A stretch of DNA of 64,000 nucleotides from Rodentibacter caecimuris (GTDB taxonomy: Bacteria; Pseudomonadota; Gammaproteobacteria; Enterobacterales; Pasteurellaceae), in assembly GCF_001019715.1 (NCBI RefSeq), contig NZ_BBXJ01000001.1, positions 310,001-374,000 of the forward strand, given 5' to 3'. This document shows, piece after piece, positions 51,929-61,500 of this stretch. The notes beneath the pieces were generated by a model. It did not search any database and had not been told where the DNA came from. It saw nothing but the letters and a program-made list of their open reading frames with translations. The position numbers and the translations under genes are program-made. The number at the start of each line of letters is the position of its first letter. Position 1 is the first letter of the stretch.

Positions 51929-53344
51929 ATGTCCACACAACAACCGACCGGACAAATTTGGCTCACCCATTATCATTTAAGCCATCAAGTCACACCCCAT
52001 ATCACACAGACCGCCTATTTACTTTGTTTGGCTGAAGATACGGAAAACTACCTTCAGCAGGTTGAGTATTATCTCAACCAACATCAACTTATCGGGCAAG
52101 CACAACTGGCACCGCTTCCTATTCAAACATGGCTCTCCCGACATGGCTTTGAGGCAGCACTTTGGCGGGCGGCGCAACAAGTGTCCAATAACTCGCCGTT
52201 GTTTTGTTTATATACCGATGAAGCGAGACAAACCAAACAACACCTTGACACCTTTCTTAACAGACAGTCCGTCCGATTTTCCCCCTTTACCGAGTTTATT
52301 GCCCCTGCGGTTCTGCCCGACGAAGTGTGGTCACTTTTCTTTGCGGATTTTGAAGGGCTGGGGGAATACCATCAAATCTTAAATCAAGCCGCACATAAAA
52401 AACAAAGAGAAAAAGCAAAAGAATCGGAAAAACACAGCCAAAATCCACCGCACTTTTATGCCGTGGTCGATTGTGCCAAAGCCGTCAGTTTTCCTTACCG
52501 CTTAGAGAGCGCCGGTCGTATGGCAAATCTTTATACCGGTAATATCGGGCAAACCTTAGAAGAGCAATCTCCTTACCTGTTGGAATTTGACCCGTACCAA
52601 GAAGAAACTGTGGCGTTTTTACAACGTTTGTTTAGAAAAGCCGATAGCAAAGTATTTAGCCATTGGGCGATTAATCCGGTGATTTTTATTAAAAGCCGTC
52701 AATCCTTTGATGAGGTTTATCGTCACCTGCGAAAATGGACCCACCTTTATGACCCAAACGCTGAAAAGTGGTATTTTTTCCGCTTCTACGACCCGCTCGT
52801 GCTCAATCGCTATCTGCCGCAACTGACCCACTACCCGGCTCAACTCGCGGCATTGTTTGGCGTGAATTCAAATACTCGGCCGGCGCAGCAAGCGGTTCAA
52901 CCACAAGAAAAGCAAGCCCCCATTATTGAAGCGTTTGGTGTGCGTGTAGAGCAAGAATTTATTTGCTTTAGCTTAAACCCGTTACCGGAAAATACTCAGC
53001 CTGCCAAAATTGAGTTGGGGGAAGTGGAAAGAAGAGCCTTTGAACAGGTGTCTTGGAAAAAATTAAGCCAAAAACTCATTGCAATGCTTCTTCCTTATTT
53101 TCCTGATTTATCCGAGTCCCAAGCGCAACATTGGCTTGATGAATATAAACAAACACAATCTGCGCCGGAAAACACATCAGAGCGAGAATATTGGACTTAC
53201 TTAAGCGGTCGGGCGATTGCCGAAGAAAAAGGATTGGATTACTTTGAATTACTTTCACAAATTCAAGCAAAGACCGCTTACCAAACAATTAACGCAACTG
53301 AATATTTATTAAACCGACTTATTGCCTCAATAAATAACAGGTAA
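51929..53344 (+). CDS. DUF4123 T6SS effector adaptor/chaperone (right module)
   Basis: This is the second DUF4123 adaptor, 471 residues, homologous along its length to the one at 26964. Shared blocks are QLAPLPIQTWLSRHG, RHLRKWTHLYDPNAEKWYFFRFYDPLVLNRYL and the C-terminal helical region. The most different part is about residues 155-185, a charged insertion (HKKQREKAKESEKHS). It presumably loads the effector encoded 4 bases downstream onto the VgrG upstream. GGAG precedes the ATG. One uptake core lies at 52448-52456. Confidence 0.86.
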   Translation: MSTQQPTGQIWLTHYHLSHQVTPHITQTAYLLCLAEDTENYLQQVEYYLNQHQLIGQAQLAPLPIQTWLSRHGFEAALWRAAQQVSNNSPLFCLYTDEARQTKQHLDTFLNRQSVRFSPFTEFIAPAVLPDEVWSLFFADFEGLGEYHQILNQAAHKKQREKAKESEKHSQNPPHFYAVVDCAKAVSFPYRLESAGRMANLYTGNIGQTLEEQSPYLLEFDPYQEETVAFLQRLFRKADSKVFSHWAINPVIFIKSRQSFDEVYRHLRKWTHLYDPNAEKWYFFRFYDPLVLNRYLPQLTHYPAQLAALFGVNSNTRPAQQAVQPQEKQAPIIEAFGVRVEQEFICFSLNPLPENTQPAKIELGEVERRAFEQVSWKKLSQKLIAMLLPYFPDLSESQAQHWLDEYKQTQSAPENTSEREYWTYLSGRAIAEEKGLDYFELLSQIQAKTAYQTINATEYLLNRLIASINNR

Positions 53345-53348
53345 AGCT

Positions 53349-56285
53349 ATGACAAAAAACACTGAAAAATCAAATCAACAAAGAAAACCACTTGAAGGCT
53401 TGATTCAGGAAAGTAAAAATTTATCTATCTCAAACAATAAATGTGAACAACCTTTTATCCCAATTTATCCCGTTCGTTATGCTTTAAGTGGATTTTATTT
53501 AAACTCCATACGTGAAAGATTAAACGATAATGCAATTTTGCCATATTCCAAAATTGCTGATATATCAGTACCTAACGAAATGAAAAGAGGAAGTATCCAT
53601 CAGCTCCAGCAATTACGTCAAGGGTATATTTATATCTACTCCCCAACGACACATAGAGCCGTTGCGACCGATAAAAATAATAAATGGCTTGTCTTTCGTT
53701 ATGTAACCCATGCAGATGATGTAAATAGCAATAACTTCATCACTGAAGAAGATAAAAATCTTAAAACAACTAATTTTAAATTTGTACTCTATCAATGGGG
53801 GGATGAAGGGGCTAACGGTAAATGGGAACAAAGAGCAGTTGAAGGTTTACCTTTAATAACAGACACATTATTTGTCGATAAGACCCAGCAATGGGTTCAA
53901 ATGGCATACAGTGAATATCCTTGGTCAGCCGAGATATTTGAGCATCTGGAAAAAGATGAACAAGCCCGCGCTGCTATTATGGCAAAAATAGATGTTCAGT
54001 CAAAAAAGCTCACGAAAAATAGTGCGCCTTTTGAAATGCTATGGGAACTGGCTATTGAATTCTCCAAAGAGCAAAAAAGCATTGAGCTGAATAAGGATAC
54101 TTTTACCCGTATTAAAAAAGCCTTTAAAGCGCCAACACTATGCGGGGAACAAGATAAAGGTCTAATTGTTGCCTTAGAAGATACTATTGGTGAAATGCGT
54201 GAATTACAAAACCTTTTAACTCAATTTATCGATAAAAAAGCAACTTATCACGAAGAATACGCTTATCCTCTAACCATTGGTCATATCATTGATCCTAAAG
54301 TGATCTATGATGTCCAAGGAAAGGAATGTCCATTCAAAAATGAACAACTAATCATTAATCAAAATGGTGTAAAAAAAGCACTATCAAATGATTTTGGAAA
54401 ATACACGAAATTAGTTGCAGATAGTTATAGTCGATTCGATGTTCCAGCAAAAGCGCTTACAGAACAACTTATCCAATTAAAACGGCGTAAACCGTTACGT
54501 GTTTTATTAACCGAGTTTATGCCTACGTTACTTAAAGAAATATCCAAAAAAGAATCGATAAATACAACCGGACTCGATCGCACAGCTTTTGTGTATTGTC
54601 GCCTTCTTGCTGATATTTGCATTGGCTTGGAAAGTACACAGGAAGGTCAAAAGGAACTGGAAACATTATTTACCGCTCCCGATTCCTCAAAAGGTGCTAT
54701 CGGGGGAGAACAATACCGCAAATCTATTAAAGAGGCATTTGATGCGATATTTTCCTCAATGGAAACGATTGCAGACATTTCACATAGGATAGCTAATTTA
54801 AAACGGTTGTTCTCTTCAGTGGACAGTACCCTAACTTTTGTGGGAAATACGATTATAAAAATATGGTCAACCAATAAAGATTGTGTGATTGATTACAAAA
54901 AGATCTTATCGGTTTACGGCTTTCTGACCATGCATGGTAATCCTGAGGCTATGTTTATGGGGTTACATAAAAATCTAATAGAACACTTAGATACACAAGC
55001 AAAAACGGATAATGCAACAAGAAAAGAACGTCAAAAGGCGCTTTCAAAAATAAAAGCGAAACTAAGAGAAGAAAAAAGAAGCTGGATCGCCGATTTTGAA
55101 TCCTATTCCAATCAAGCAGAAAAACTACAAAATTCAAAACGCTTTATCGGTATGCTCGCCGTCTTCAATGGAATAAAATCCCTTGAAGGTTACGATCCGA
55201 TCAATAAAAAACTCAATAAAACCAAACTAGGGAAATGGTCACAACAAGAATGGCTGCAACGTACCTCATCTATTCTTGATATCTCTATCAGTACAGCGGA
55301 TATTGCTTATGGCTTAGGAATTATCCGTAATCCCGGCGCGACAGTTCCTCTGGCAAAAGCTCCTCAGCTTCCCGGTGGTACTCTAAAAGCCATCGGCACA
55401 AATATCCGTGCTTATGCTTTTTTAGGTGGCGGTATTATTGTGGGGGTCATTGCGGTTATTATCGCAATGGGGGATCTTGCCGAAGCCATTGATAGTGGCG
55501 ATAAAGCCTCTATTATCGGTAGTTCCTTAGTATTAACCGGCTCTATTGTTGGCGTAACGGCAAGTGCAATAGGTACAATGGGCGGTTTTTCAGGCATGCT
55601 TGCGTTAGGTATCGCGGGTGCAATTGCCCTTGTCTTAATAGTCATTGGCAGCGTGATTTTTACTTATTGGGGAAAATCAAAACTTGCCCTTTGGGTTGAA
55701 CGAGGATTTTGGGGGAATGGAGATAAATATTACTACTGGGCAAATGAGAAAAGAGCCGAACACATCAGTGAGCAAATTGAAGATGCAAAAATTCTTTCAA
55801 ATCAAAATTTGATTAAACAACTATATTCACAAGTAACCGATAATTCAATATTTTCATATACAGATAATATAGCGACTAAATCATCTAAATTGTCTCAATA
55901 TATAAAAATAAAATACGGTTTTGATGAAGAACTCTATGATTATTTTATTCAACATGGAATGCAAATTAGTCATACTAACGATATTATCACAATAACCTAT
56001 GCGGAATTTACCAAATCACATCCAAATTCAAACAATCTCAAGATATATTGTCATGAATTTCCTGGGAAAGGCATATATATTACTGATTTTAATTATTCAG
56101 GAATTAGCATCAACTTCTCGTTATCTGCTAATGGAATTACTTCATCTTCTTTTACTGCTTATGTAACATTTACAGACAAAGAAGGAGATAATGTAAACAA
56201 ACTTTATCAAAGTGATGGCTTTAAAAAATTTATGAGCCAGCAAAATACACGAGCTTTACAAAAATTAGAAGCGCTAGGGGAATAG
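53349..56285 (+). CDS. VasX/BTH_I2691-like T6SS membrane effector (right module)
   Basis: This 978-residue paralogue of the left effector has YPVRYALS and LQQLRQGYIYIYSP in its VasX-type N-terminal region (about 35-190). A helical body follows, then hydrophobic segments at about 687-710 and 722-775 (GLY/ALA-rich, e.g. ALGIAGAIALVLIVIGSVIF) and LALWVERGFWGN at about 779. The motif position is almost the same as in the left effector. The last 190 residues are unrelated to the other tail and AT-rich (12 G/C of 60 from 55801, against 34 of 60 from 55321). It is likely an ion-permeabilising or membrane-damaging toxin. The family assignment is from memory of the N-terminal pattern. An immunity candidate follows after 3 bases. 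Confidence 0.8.
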   Translation: MTKNTEKSNQQRKPLEGLIQESKNLSISNNKCEQPFIPIYPVRYALSGFYLNSIRERLNDNAILPYSKIADISVPNEMKRGSIHQLQQLRQGYIYIYSPTTHRAVATDKNNKWLVFRYVTHADDVNSNNFITEEDKNLKTTNFKFVLYQWGDEGANGKWEQRAVEGLPLITDTLFVDKTQQWVQMAYSEYPWSAEIFEHLEKDEQARAAIMAKIDVQSKKLTKNSAPFEMLWELAIEFSKEQKSIELNKDTFTRIKKAFKAPTLCGEQDKGLIVALEDTIGEMRELQNLLTQFIDKKATYHEEYAYPLTIGHIIDPKVIYDVQGKECPFKNEQLIINQNGVKKALSNDFGKYTKLVADSYSRFDVPAKALTEQLIQLKRRKPLRVLLTEFMPTLLKEISKKESINTTGLDRTAFVYCRLLADICIGLESTQEGQKELETLFTAPDSSKGAIGGEQYRKSIKEAFDAIFSSMETIADISHRIANLKRLFSSVDSTLTFVGNTIIKIWSTNKDCVIDYKKILSVYGFLTMHGNPEAMFMGLHKNLIEHLDTQAKTDNATRKERQKALSKIKAKLREEKRSWIADFESYSNQAEKLQNSKRFIGMLAVFNGIKSLEGYDPINKKLNKTKLGKWSQQEWLQRTSSILDISISTADIAYGLGIIRNPGATVPLAKAPQLPGGTLKAIGTNIRAYAFLGGGIIVGVIAVIIAMGDLAEAIDSGDKASIIGSSLVLTGSIVGVTASAIGTMGGFSGMLALGIAGAIALVLIVIGSVIFTYWGKSKLALWVERGFWGNGDKYYYWANEKRAEHISEQIEDAKILSNQNLIKQLYSQVTDNSIFSYTDNIATKSSKLSQYIKIKYGFDEELYDYFIQHGMQISHTNDIITITYAEFTKSHPNSNNLKIYCHEFPGKGIYITDFNYSGISINFSLSANGITSSSFTAYVTFTDKEGDNVNKLYQSDGFKKFMSQQNTRALQKLEALGE

Positions 56286-56288
56286 TAA

Positions 56289-57461
56289 ATGGCTAATTTA
56301 TTAAGTAAAACATTACAACAAGCACTCCGCCGTTGTTTTGTTAAAATTGATGATAATACGATTGAAATTAAGGAACGAAAGGGCATTTTCTTTAAACTGG
56401 TGTTTATTGTAATCACTGCAGCCTCAATTTATTTTGATTTTATTGATTCAAGTCACAGATATAGCGTTTTGGAAGACTTACAATTTACTTTTCAACCTGA
56501 AACTAGATTCCAAAGGGAGTGGCTATCTGCAGCTGATTTTTCAAAGCCCGGATATACTAGACATGGAAAAACAAAAGAAGAATATTTAGCAGGAATGTGG
56601 AATCGCCATAAACATGAAGTTTGGAAAGGCTACTACTATGTAGGCAAATACCTCGTACTCTTTTTTATTCTTTTCCGACCAAGTAAAAAACGGGCCCGAT
56701 TCGATCGCAAACGAGGTATTATTTATACTTATATTGGCAAAAAATTTTATATTACCGAGCTCAATAAATTAATGCGCCCATTTCCCGAATATATTTCAGC
56801 GGTTAATGCCACCGTATTTTTTTGGGTACATCCTTATCATGATAAAGGAACAGGCACACCCTGTTTCAGAGGACCGCAGTTTGCGATTGCCGATCGCTCT
56901 TCTTGGTTCCCCATGCTGGCTCTTACCTTATTGCCTTTTTTAAGACAAGAGTTAGTAAAATTTAATACCACGCCTTATTTGAAAAAAATACTCGTTGATT
57001 TTATGAACCCTGCAACGCCACAAGAACGGATTGATGAAATTATGAACGCAATTGAGGGTAGAAAAGGCATTTCTGAATGGCTATTCGGTTTGATGTTTAA
57101 CTGGATTGACGGCGGGTTATATTGTAAGACATTGCCGAAAAAAGCCTTTCTAGAAGAAAAAATTGCGCATTATTTCAAAGAGGAATCACCTAAAATCGAA
57201 GGATTACCTTCCTTTCACCCTGCAACCAGCTTTGATTCATTATGTGATCAAGTCAAAGGTTATGTGATTATCAGCGTAAAAGAAAACAAAAAATTTGGTT
57301 ATCAAGCCCCCTGTCCAAACTTATTTGAATATCCAAAGGTACTCTCATTACACGCCGGTCGTTTACTCGGTTATTGGGGCAATATCCAAGATGAAAGTAA
57401 TACGCCATTAGAGGTGTTACAAAAACAACGTGGAAAACCTAAACAGAAGAAAAGAAAGTAG
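56289..57461 (+). CDS. Candidate membrane immunity protein for the right effector
   Basis: This 390-residue protein has no family I can name. Two membrane segments lie at about residues 33-50 (FKLVFIVITAASIYFDF) and 115-133 (VGKYLVLFFILF). Directly after the second comes a basic RxRFDRKRGIIY, which recalls LRLNRKYRVLY in the left immunity proteins. The topology therefore matches, though overall similarity is low. The C-terminal half is soluble and ends in a very basic tail (KPKQKKRK). It lies 3 bases after the effector stop with a GGGG site, so it is cotranslated with the toxin, as immunity genes usually are. Confidence 0.68.
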   Translation: MANLLSKTLQQALRRCFVKIDDNTIEIKERKGIFFKLVFIVITAASIYFDFIDSSHRYSVLEDLQFTFQPETRFQREWLSAADFSKPGYTRHGKTKEEYLAGMWNRHKHEVWKGYYYVGKYLVLFFILFRPSKKRARFDRKRGIIYTYIGKKFYITELNKLMRPFPEYISAVNATVFFWVHPYHDKGTGTPCFRGPQFAIADRSSWFPMLALTLLPFLRQELVKFNTTPYLKKILVDFMNPATPQERIDEIMNAIEGRKGISEWLFGLMFNWIDGGLYCKTLPKKAFLEEKIAHYFKEESPKIEGLPSFHPATSFDSLCDQVKGYVIISVKENKKFGYQAPCPNLFEYPKVLSLHAGRLLGYWGNIQDESNTPLEVLQKQRGKPKQKKRK

Positions 57462-57514
57462 TTACATCCCATCTAAAAGTGCGGTTAAAATTTTGAGTGT
57501 TTTGGTGAGAGTAA

Positions 57515-58145
57515 AAATCCACCTTCATAGAAGGTGGCTTTAATTTGCGCCCCATAGGGGCGTTTTTAAATTTCGATTCTGAGAATCCAAATTTTATTCC
57601 GTTGAAAGACTTAATTGCTTGTCTTCAAACTCATGTTTCTCTTGATACTTCACATATCTTAGTATCATTTCTGCATTGACACCTACGGTGTCAACACAGT
57701 AACCTCTTGCCCAAAAGTGAGCCCCATAATTTATGCTTCCTCAAATAGGGAAACTTATTGAACAATCTTATCGCTGTCCTATCTTTTAAATGTCCTATTA
57801 TTTCTGAAACTGATATCTTCGGCGGAATATTAACCAACAAATGAACATGATCTATTTGAACGTTTAATTCTATTATTTCTACTTTAAGCTGCTCACATAA
57901 TATTCTTAGATGAACATAAACTTCCCTACCTACTTTATCTTTTAATATTCTAAAACGACATTTCGGCGTCCAAACTAAATGATATTGACAATACCAAATC
58001 ACATGCGATGATTTCTTAAATCGACTCATATTTTTTTCCTTATATGCGTTATGGGGATAACTTCCAAAAGGATTTTCTATGAGTCGATTTATTCAGGCAA
58101 AGCCTTTTAAGGCTATAATCACCTTCACAGAAGGTGGTTTTTATC
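57515..58145 (-). mobile_element. IS200/IS605-like insertion sequence, decayed
   Basis: The element is bounded by two near-identical small hairpins, CCACCTTCATAGAAGGTGG at 57519-57537 and a TCACCTTCACAGAAGGTGG copy at about 58120-58137. It contains one tnpA-type gene and a further hairpin (GCGCCCCATAGGGGCG, about 57548-57563). Exact ends are uncertain because this family makes no target duplication. It separates the right T6SS module from the adhesin gene. Confidence 0.75.
57594..58029 (-). pseudogene. tnpA: IS200-family Y1 transposase TnpA, frameshifted
   Basis: The first part (from 58029) encodes HLVWTPKCRFRIL and IDHVHLLVNIPP, with the HxH metal-binding motif at residues 61-63. After RKHKLWG the frame fails at a G-run (plus-strand CCCC, 57722-57725). 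One base added there would continue HFWARGYCVDTVGVNAE and RYVKYQEKHE to a TAA at 57594-57596. The catalytic tyrosine of this family lies in that second part, so the present 112-residue product would be inactive. The full length would have been about 145 residues. Confidence 0.88.
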
Positions 58146-58536
58146 TGTTGTATTAAGTTTTTTCAGGATAAACAAGCATCACGAAAACTGACATCTAAAA
58201 TATTAAATAATCATTAACACTCCACAATATCAGGGATTTTATATTTAATAATAGTTTATTTTTTTATCTAATAGGATGAAATCTATCGCTATAACAATAA
58301 ATCAAAATTGGCGTATCCTTAATCTTCAAATATGTAAATGAATCTAAAAAAATAAGTAATGTAATTTCCCTATTTTTGATATTGTGGAAACGTAGAAAAT
58401 AAATTAAGTAAAAAAGATTTAAGTTTAATCCAAGCAGGTAAGTTCGAAATTTTAAACAAGAGGCGACCAAATTCATTTCTTCTCAATAGTTAAATTGATT
58501 CTCTCAGTCCAAAACAAGTGTTTACATGGTGAATGA
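58146..58536. other. AT-rich intergenic stretch without a recognised gene
   Basis: About 390 bases between the IS and the adhesin terminator. It is very AT-rich with scattered stops on both strands. A 21-codon plus-strand frame near 58276-58341 has a faint resemblance to the end of HigB-type toxins, but it is too short to call. I see no other feature. Confidence 0.5.
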
Positions 58537-58572
58537 AAAAAGCTCAATCTTTATCTAAAAGATTGAGCTTTA
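58537..58572 (-). terminator. Intrinsic terminator of the adhesin gene
   Basis: The stem AAGCTCAATCTTT/AAGATTGAGCTTT-type hairpin lies about 28 bases beyond the adhesin stop, and the minus strand continues with TTTTT. Confidence 0.85.
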
Positions 58573-58599
58573 TAACATCTGGCTAGCTATGAATACTAA

Positions 58600-61500
58600 T
58601 TACCATTCATAACCAAGACCGACCGCACTTACAACATCACCACGGGTATTGGTACTACCGCTTAGTTTCAGCAATACTTTTCCGTTATCGCTGGCTTTGG
58701 TATAACCTAAGGCTACCGCATTTTCACCACGGTAGTTACTCGCTGCAACCGCAACCATTGATTTGCCATTTCCTCGAACCTGCGGTAAACCGGCAATCGC
58801 TGCAGCCCCGGCAATACCTGCTCTCAGATCTTTATCAACTTTGTTAATCTTGTTATTTAAGCTATTAACATTATTGTTAATATTATTGATATTTCGATTA
58901 ACTGCATATAACTGAGAGCCATTCACCGCATCTGTAGAGGTTGCGGAAACTTCACCAGGTGCAACATGGGTAATTTTCTTATTGCCGGCATCAATACCGT
59001 CAGCAGTCATGCTTGGGCCATTTTTCACAGAAATACCACGATTGTTTACAACGGTATTACCTGCTCTTACAGAACCATCGTTACCAAGATCAATATCTTT
59101 TGTAAGTTGCACTTCTAAAGTACCTTTACCGTCAGCCTTAACATTGATGTTACCTTTCGCAGATTTGAAGTTTTCAGATTGCGATTTAGAAACACCTTCA
59201 CCTTTCACTGTGACTGTGCTGTTAAGTTTACGGCTGTTTACTACTTCATTATTGCCGGTGAATTTCAAGCCGTCATCAGTCGTTGCGATTTCGTGAGTTT
59301 TATTTGGATTGTCTTTTTCCACATAAACTAAACGAGTTTCGCCATCTTTACCATCAACGCCAACTTTTCCATCTTGACCTTTAATAGAAATGCCATTTTT
59401 ACCATCTTTCCCATTTAAGCCGATTGAACCGTCTTTGCCGTTGATAACCACTGATGAACCGTCTTTACCGTTCACACCGATAGAGCCATCGGCACCATCT
59501 TTGCCGTTAGCACCTTTTTCACCTACAGTGACTTTATTTACCGTTAGGTCTTTCGCTAAGGCGACAACAACTTTGCCATTTTCTTCATAAGTTTTGATGT
59601 TCGCAGCATCATATTCAGTATCAGCTTTCTCGCCTTTACCGACTATTTCAAGTGTTTCACCAAGATTTTTATGAATACTCTGTCCGCTTTGACCTTTGAA
59701 GTTCAAACCTTCTCTAACCAGTTCTTGCTTAACATTGTGTAATTGTGAACCGTTTACAGCATCCTTAGATGTTGAACTAATCTCACCATCAGCAACATTT
59801 ACAACTTTATTACCACCGTTATCTAAACCTTTATTGGTTAATACCACATTGGTTTTACCATTGTCAGAGGCTCTGATTGTGATACCACTATCATTCATCG
59901 TTGTGTTGCCTGTGGTTACAGAAGTGAAATCAACATTATCTTTAGTTTTCACAGTATATGTCGTGCTTCCATCGGCATTTTTAGTCGGTATCACATCAAT
60001 ATTTTTACCGGGATTAACCGTTGTTGTTGCTTGAGCAATACCGTCTTTTAACTGTTTTACATTAACTGCATCAGTATCGTCTTCACCTGCTTTCACGTTA
60101 GTAATCTTGTTATCATCAACACTTAAGTTTCCACCGGAAATCGTTGTTCCACCTGCTTTAAACTCAATTTTTTGACCATCTTTATTTGAGATAGAATCAA
60201 CATTTTTCAAATCTTTAGCAAGTTGAACCTCTAGAGTACCTTTACCATCAGCTTTAACATTGATATTACCTTTTGCCGATTTAAAGTTTTCAGATGTATC
60301 TTTATCAATACCTTCACCTTTAATAGTTACAACAGAATTTAATTTGTGGCTATTAACAACCTCATTATTACCAGTAAATCTCAAGCCGTCGTTAAGTGTT
60401 GCTACTTCTTCTGTTTCACCATTTGGTTTTTTATAAACGATACGGGTTTTAGTTTTACTATCTTTACCGTCATTACCATCAAGCCCAGCCTGACCTTGAA
60501 CAACTGTAATTACCCCACTCGAACCATCTTTACCGTTAATACCAATAGTGCCGTCTTTTCCATTCAATGTTATCGCATCTTTACCATCAGCGTCTTTTAA
60601 GCCAATAGAACCATCTTTACCATTGATAGAAACGCCATCCTGACCATTTTCACCTTTAACCGTAATAGCGCCCGATTCTTGATTATTACCAATGGTGACA
60701 TCTTTATTTAAGCCGACTTGTAACTTAGCTTTGCCATTTTCATTGACCACTTTAGTGGTTACACTTACATCACCTTTTACGGTTACCGTTTCACCAAGTT
60801 TTGCCTTAGCGTCATTACCATTTTCATCCGTTAAACCAAATCCGCCACCTTTTGATGGATCCGTAATATTATTAATCGATTCTTTTAAGTCACCGACATT
60901 AACCGCATTATTTAACGTATCGCCCTTAGCATCCGTTAAAGATACCTTGTTACCATTAGCATCCCTCAAACCACTATCAACATTAACAATTTGGTTTCCG
61001 CCATTGTTCAAGCCTTTATCCGTCACGCTAACGGTTTTATTTACAGGAGCATCTTTAGGTGTAATGGTTAAACCATTGCCATTGATAACGGATTTACTAC
61101 TTGTTATTTCATCAATGAATTGCGCGCTTGTTAAATCTTGTAGCACTTTAGCCATTTTAAGAATTAACTTATCGCTTTCATTATCAACACGTAAGTTTTT
61201 ATCGGTAACATCAGCATTTGCATTTAATTTCCCTAAAATTTCTAACTCTTCATTGAGTTTTTTAGCTATAGCGTCGCCTTTATCACCTTTAAATTTTAAG
61301 CCATCGTTAAGTGTTGCTACTTCTTCGATGATGGTTTTATTCGGGTCTTTCGGATCTTTGGTTTCATAAACAATACGGGTTTTGTTTTCACCGGCTTTTC
61401 CGTCAACACCGGTTTTTCCATCGGCACCTTTAATGGTTAACGCATTCGCTCCATCTTTACCATTTAAGCCGATTGAACCGTCTTTACCATTAATAACCAC

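Noticed and set aside
58276-58341. Short plus-strand frame containing INQNWRI, recalling the end of HigB toxins
   Set aside because: It is only about 21 codons, with no start of a toxin and no antitoxin downstream. Resemblance over so few residues is not evidence.
58264-58476. Minus-strand 70-codon frame rich in Leu, Ile and Phe
   Set aside because: It is AT-rich noncoding DNA. There is no ribosome site, no family resemblance and no partner gene.
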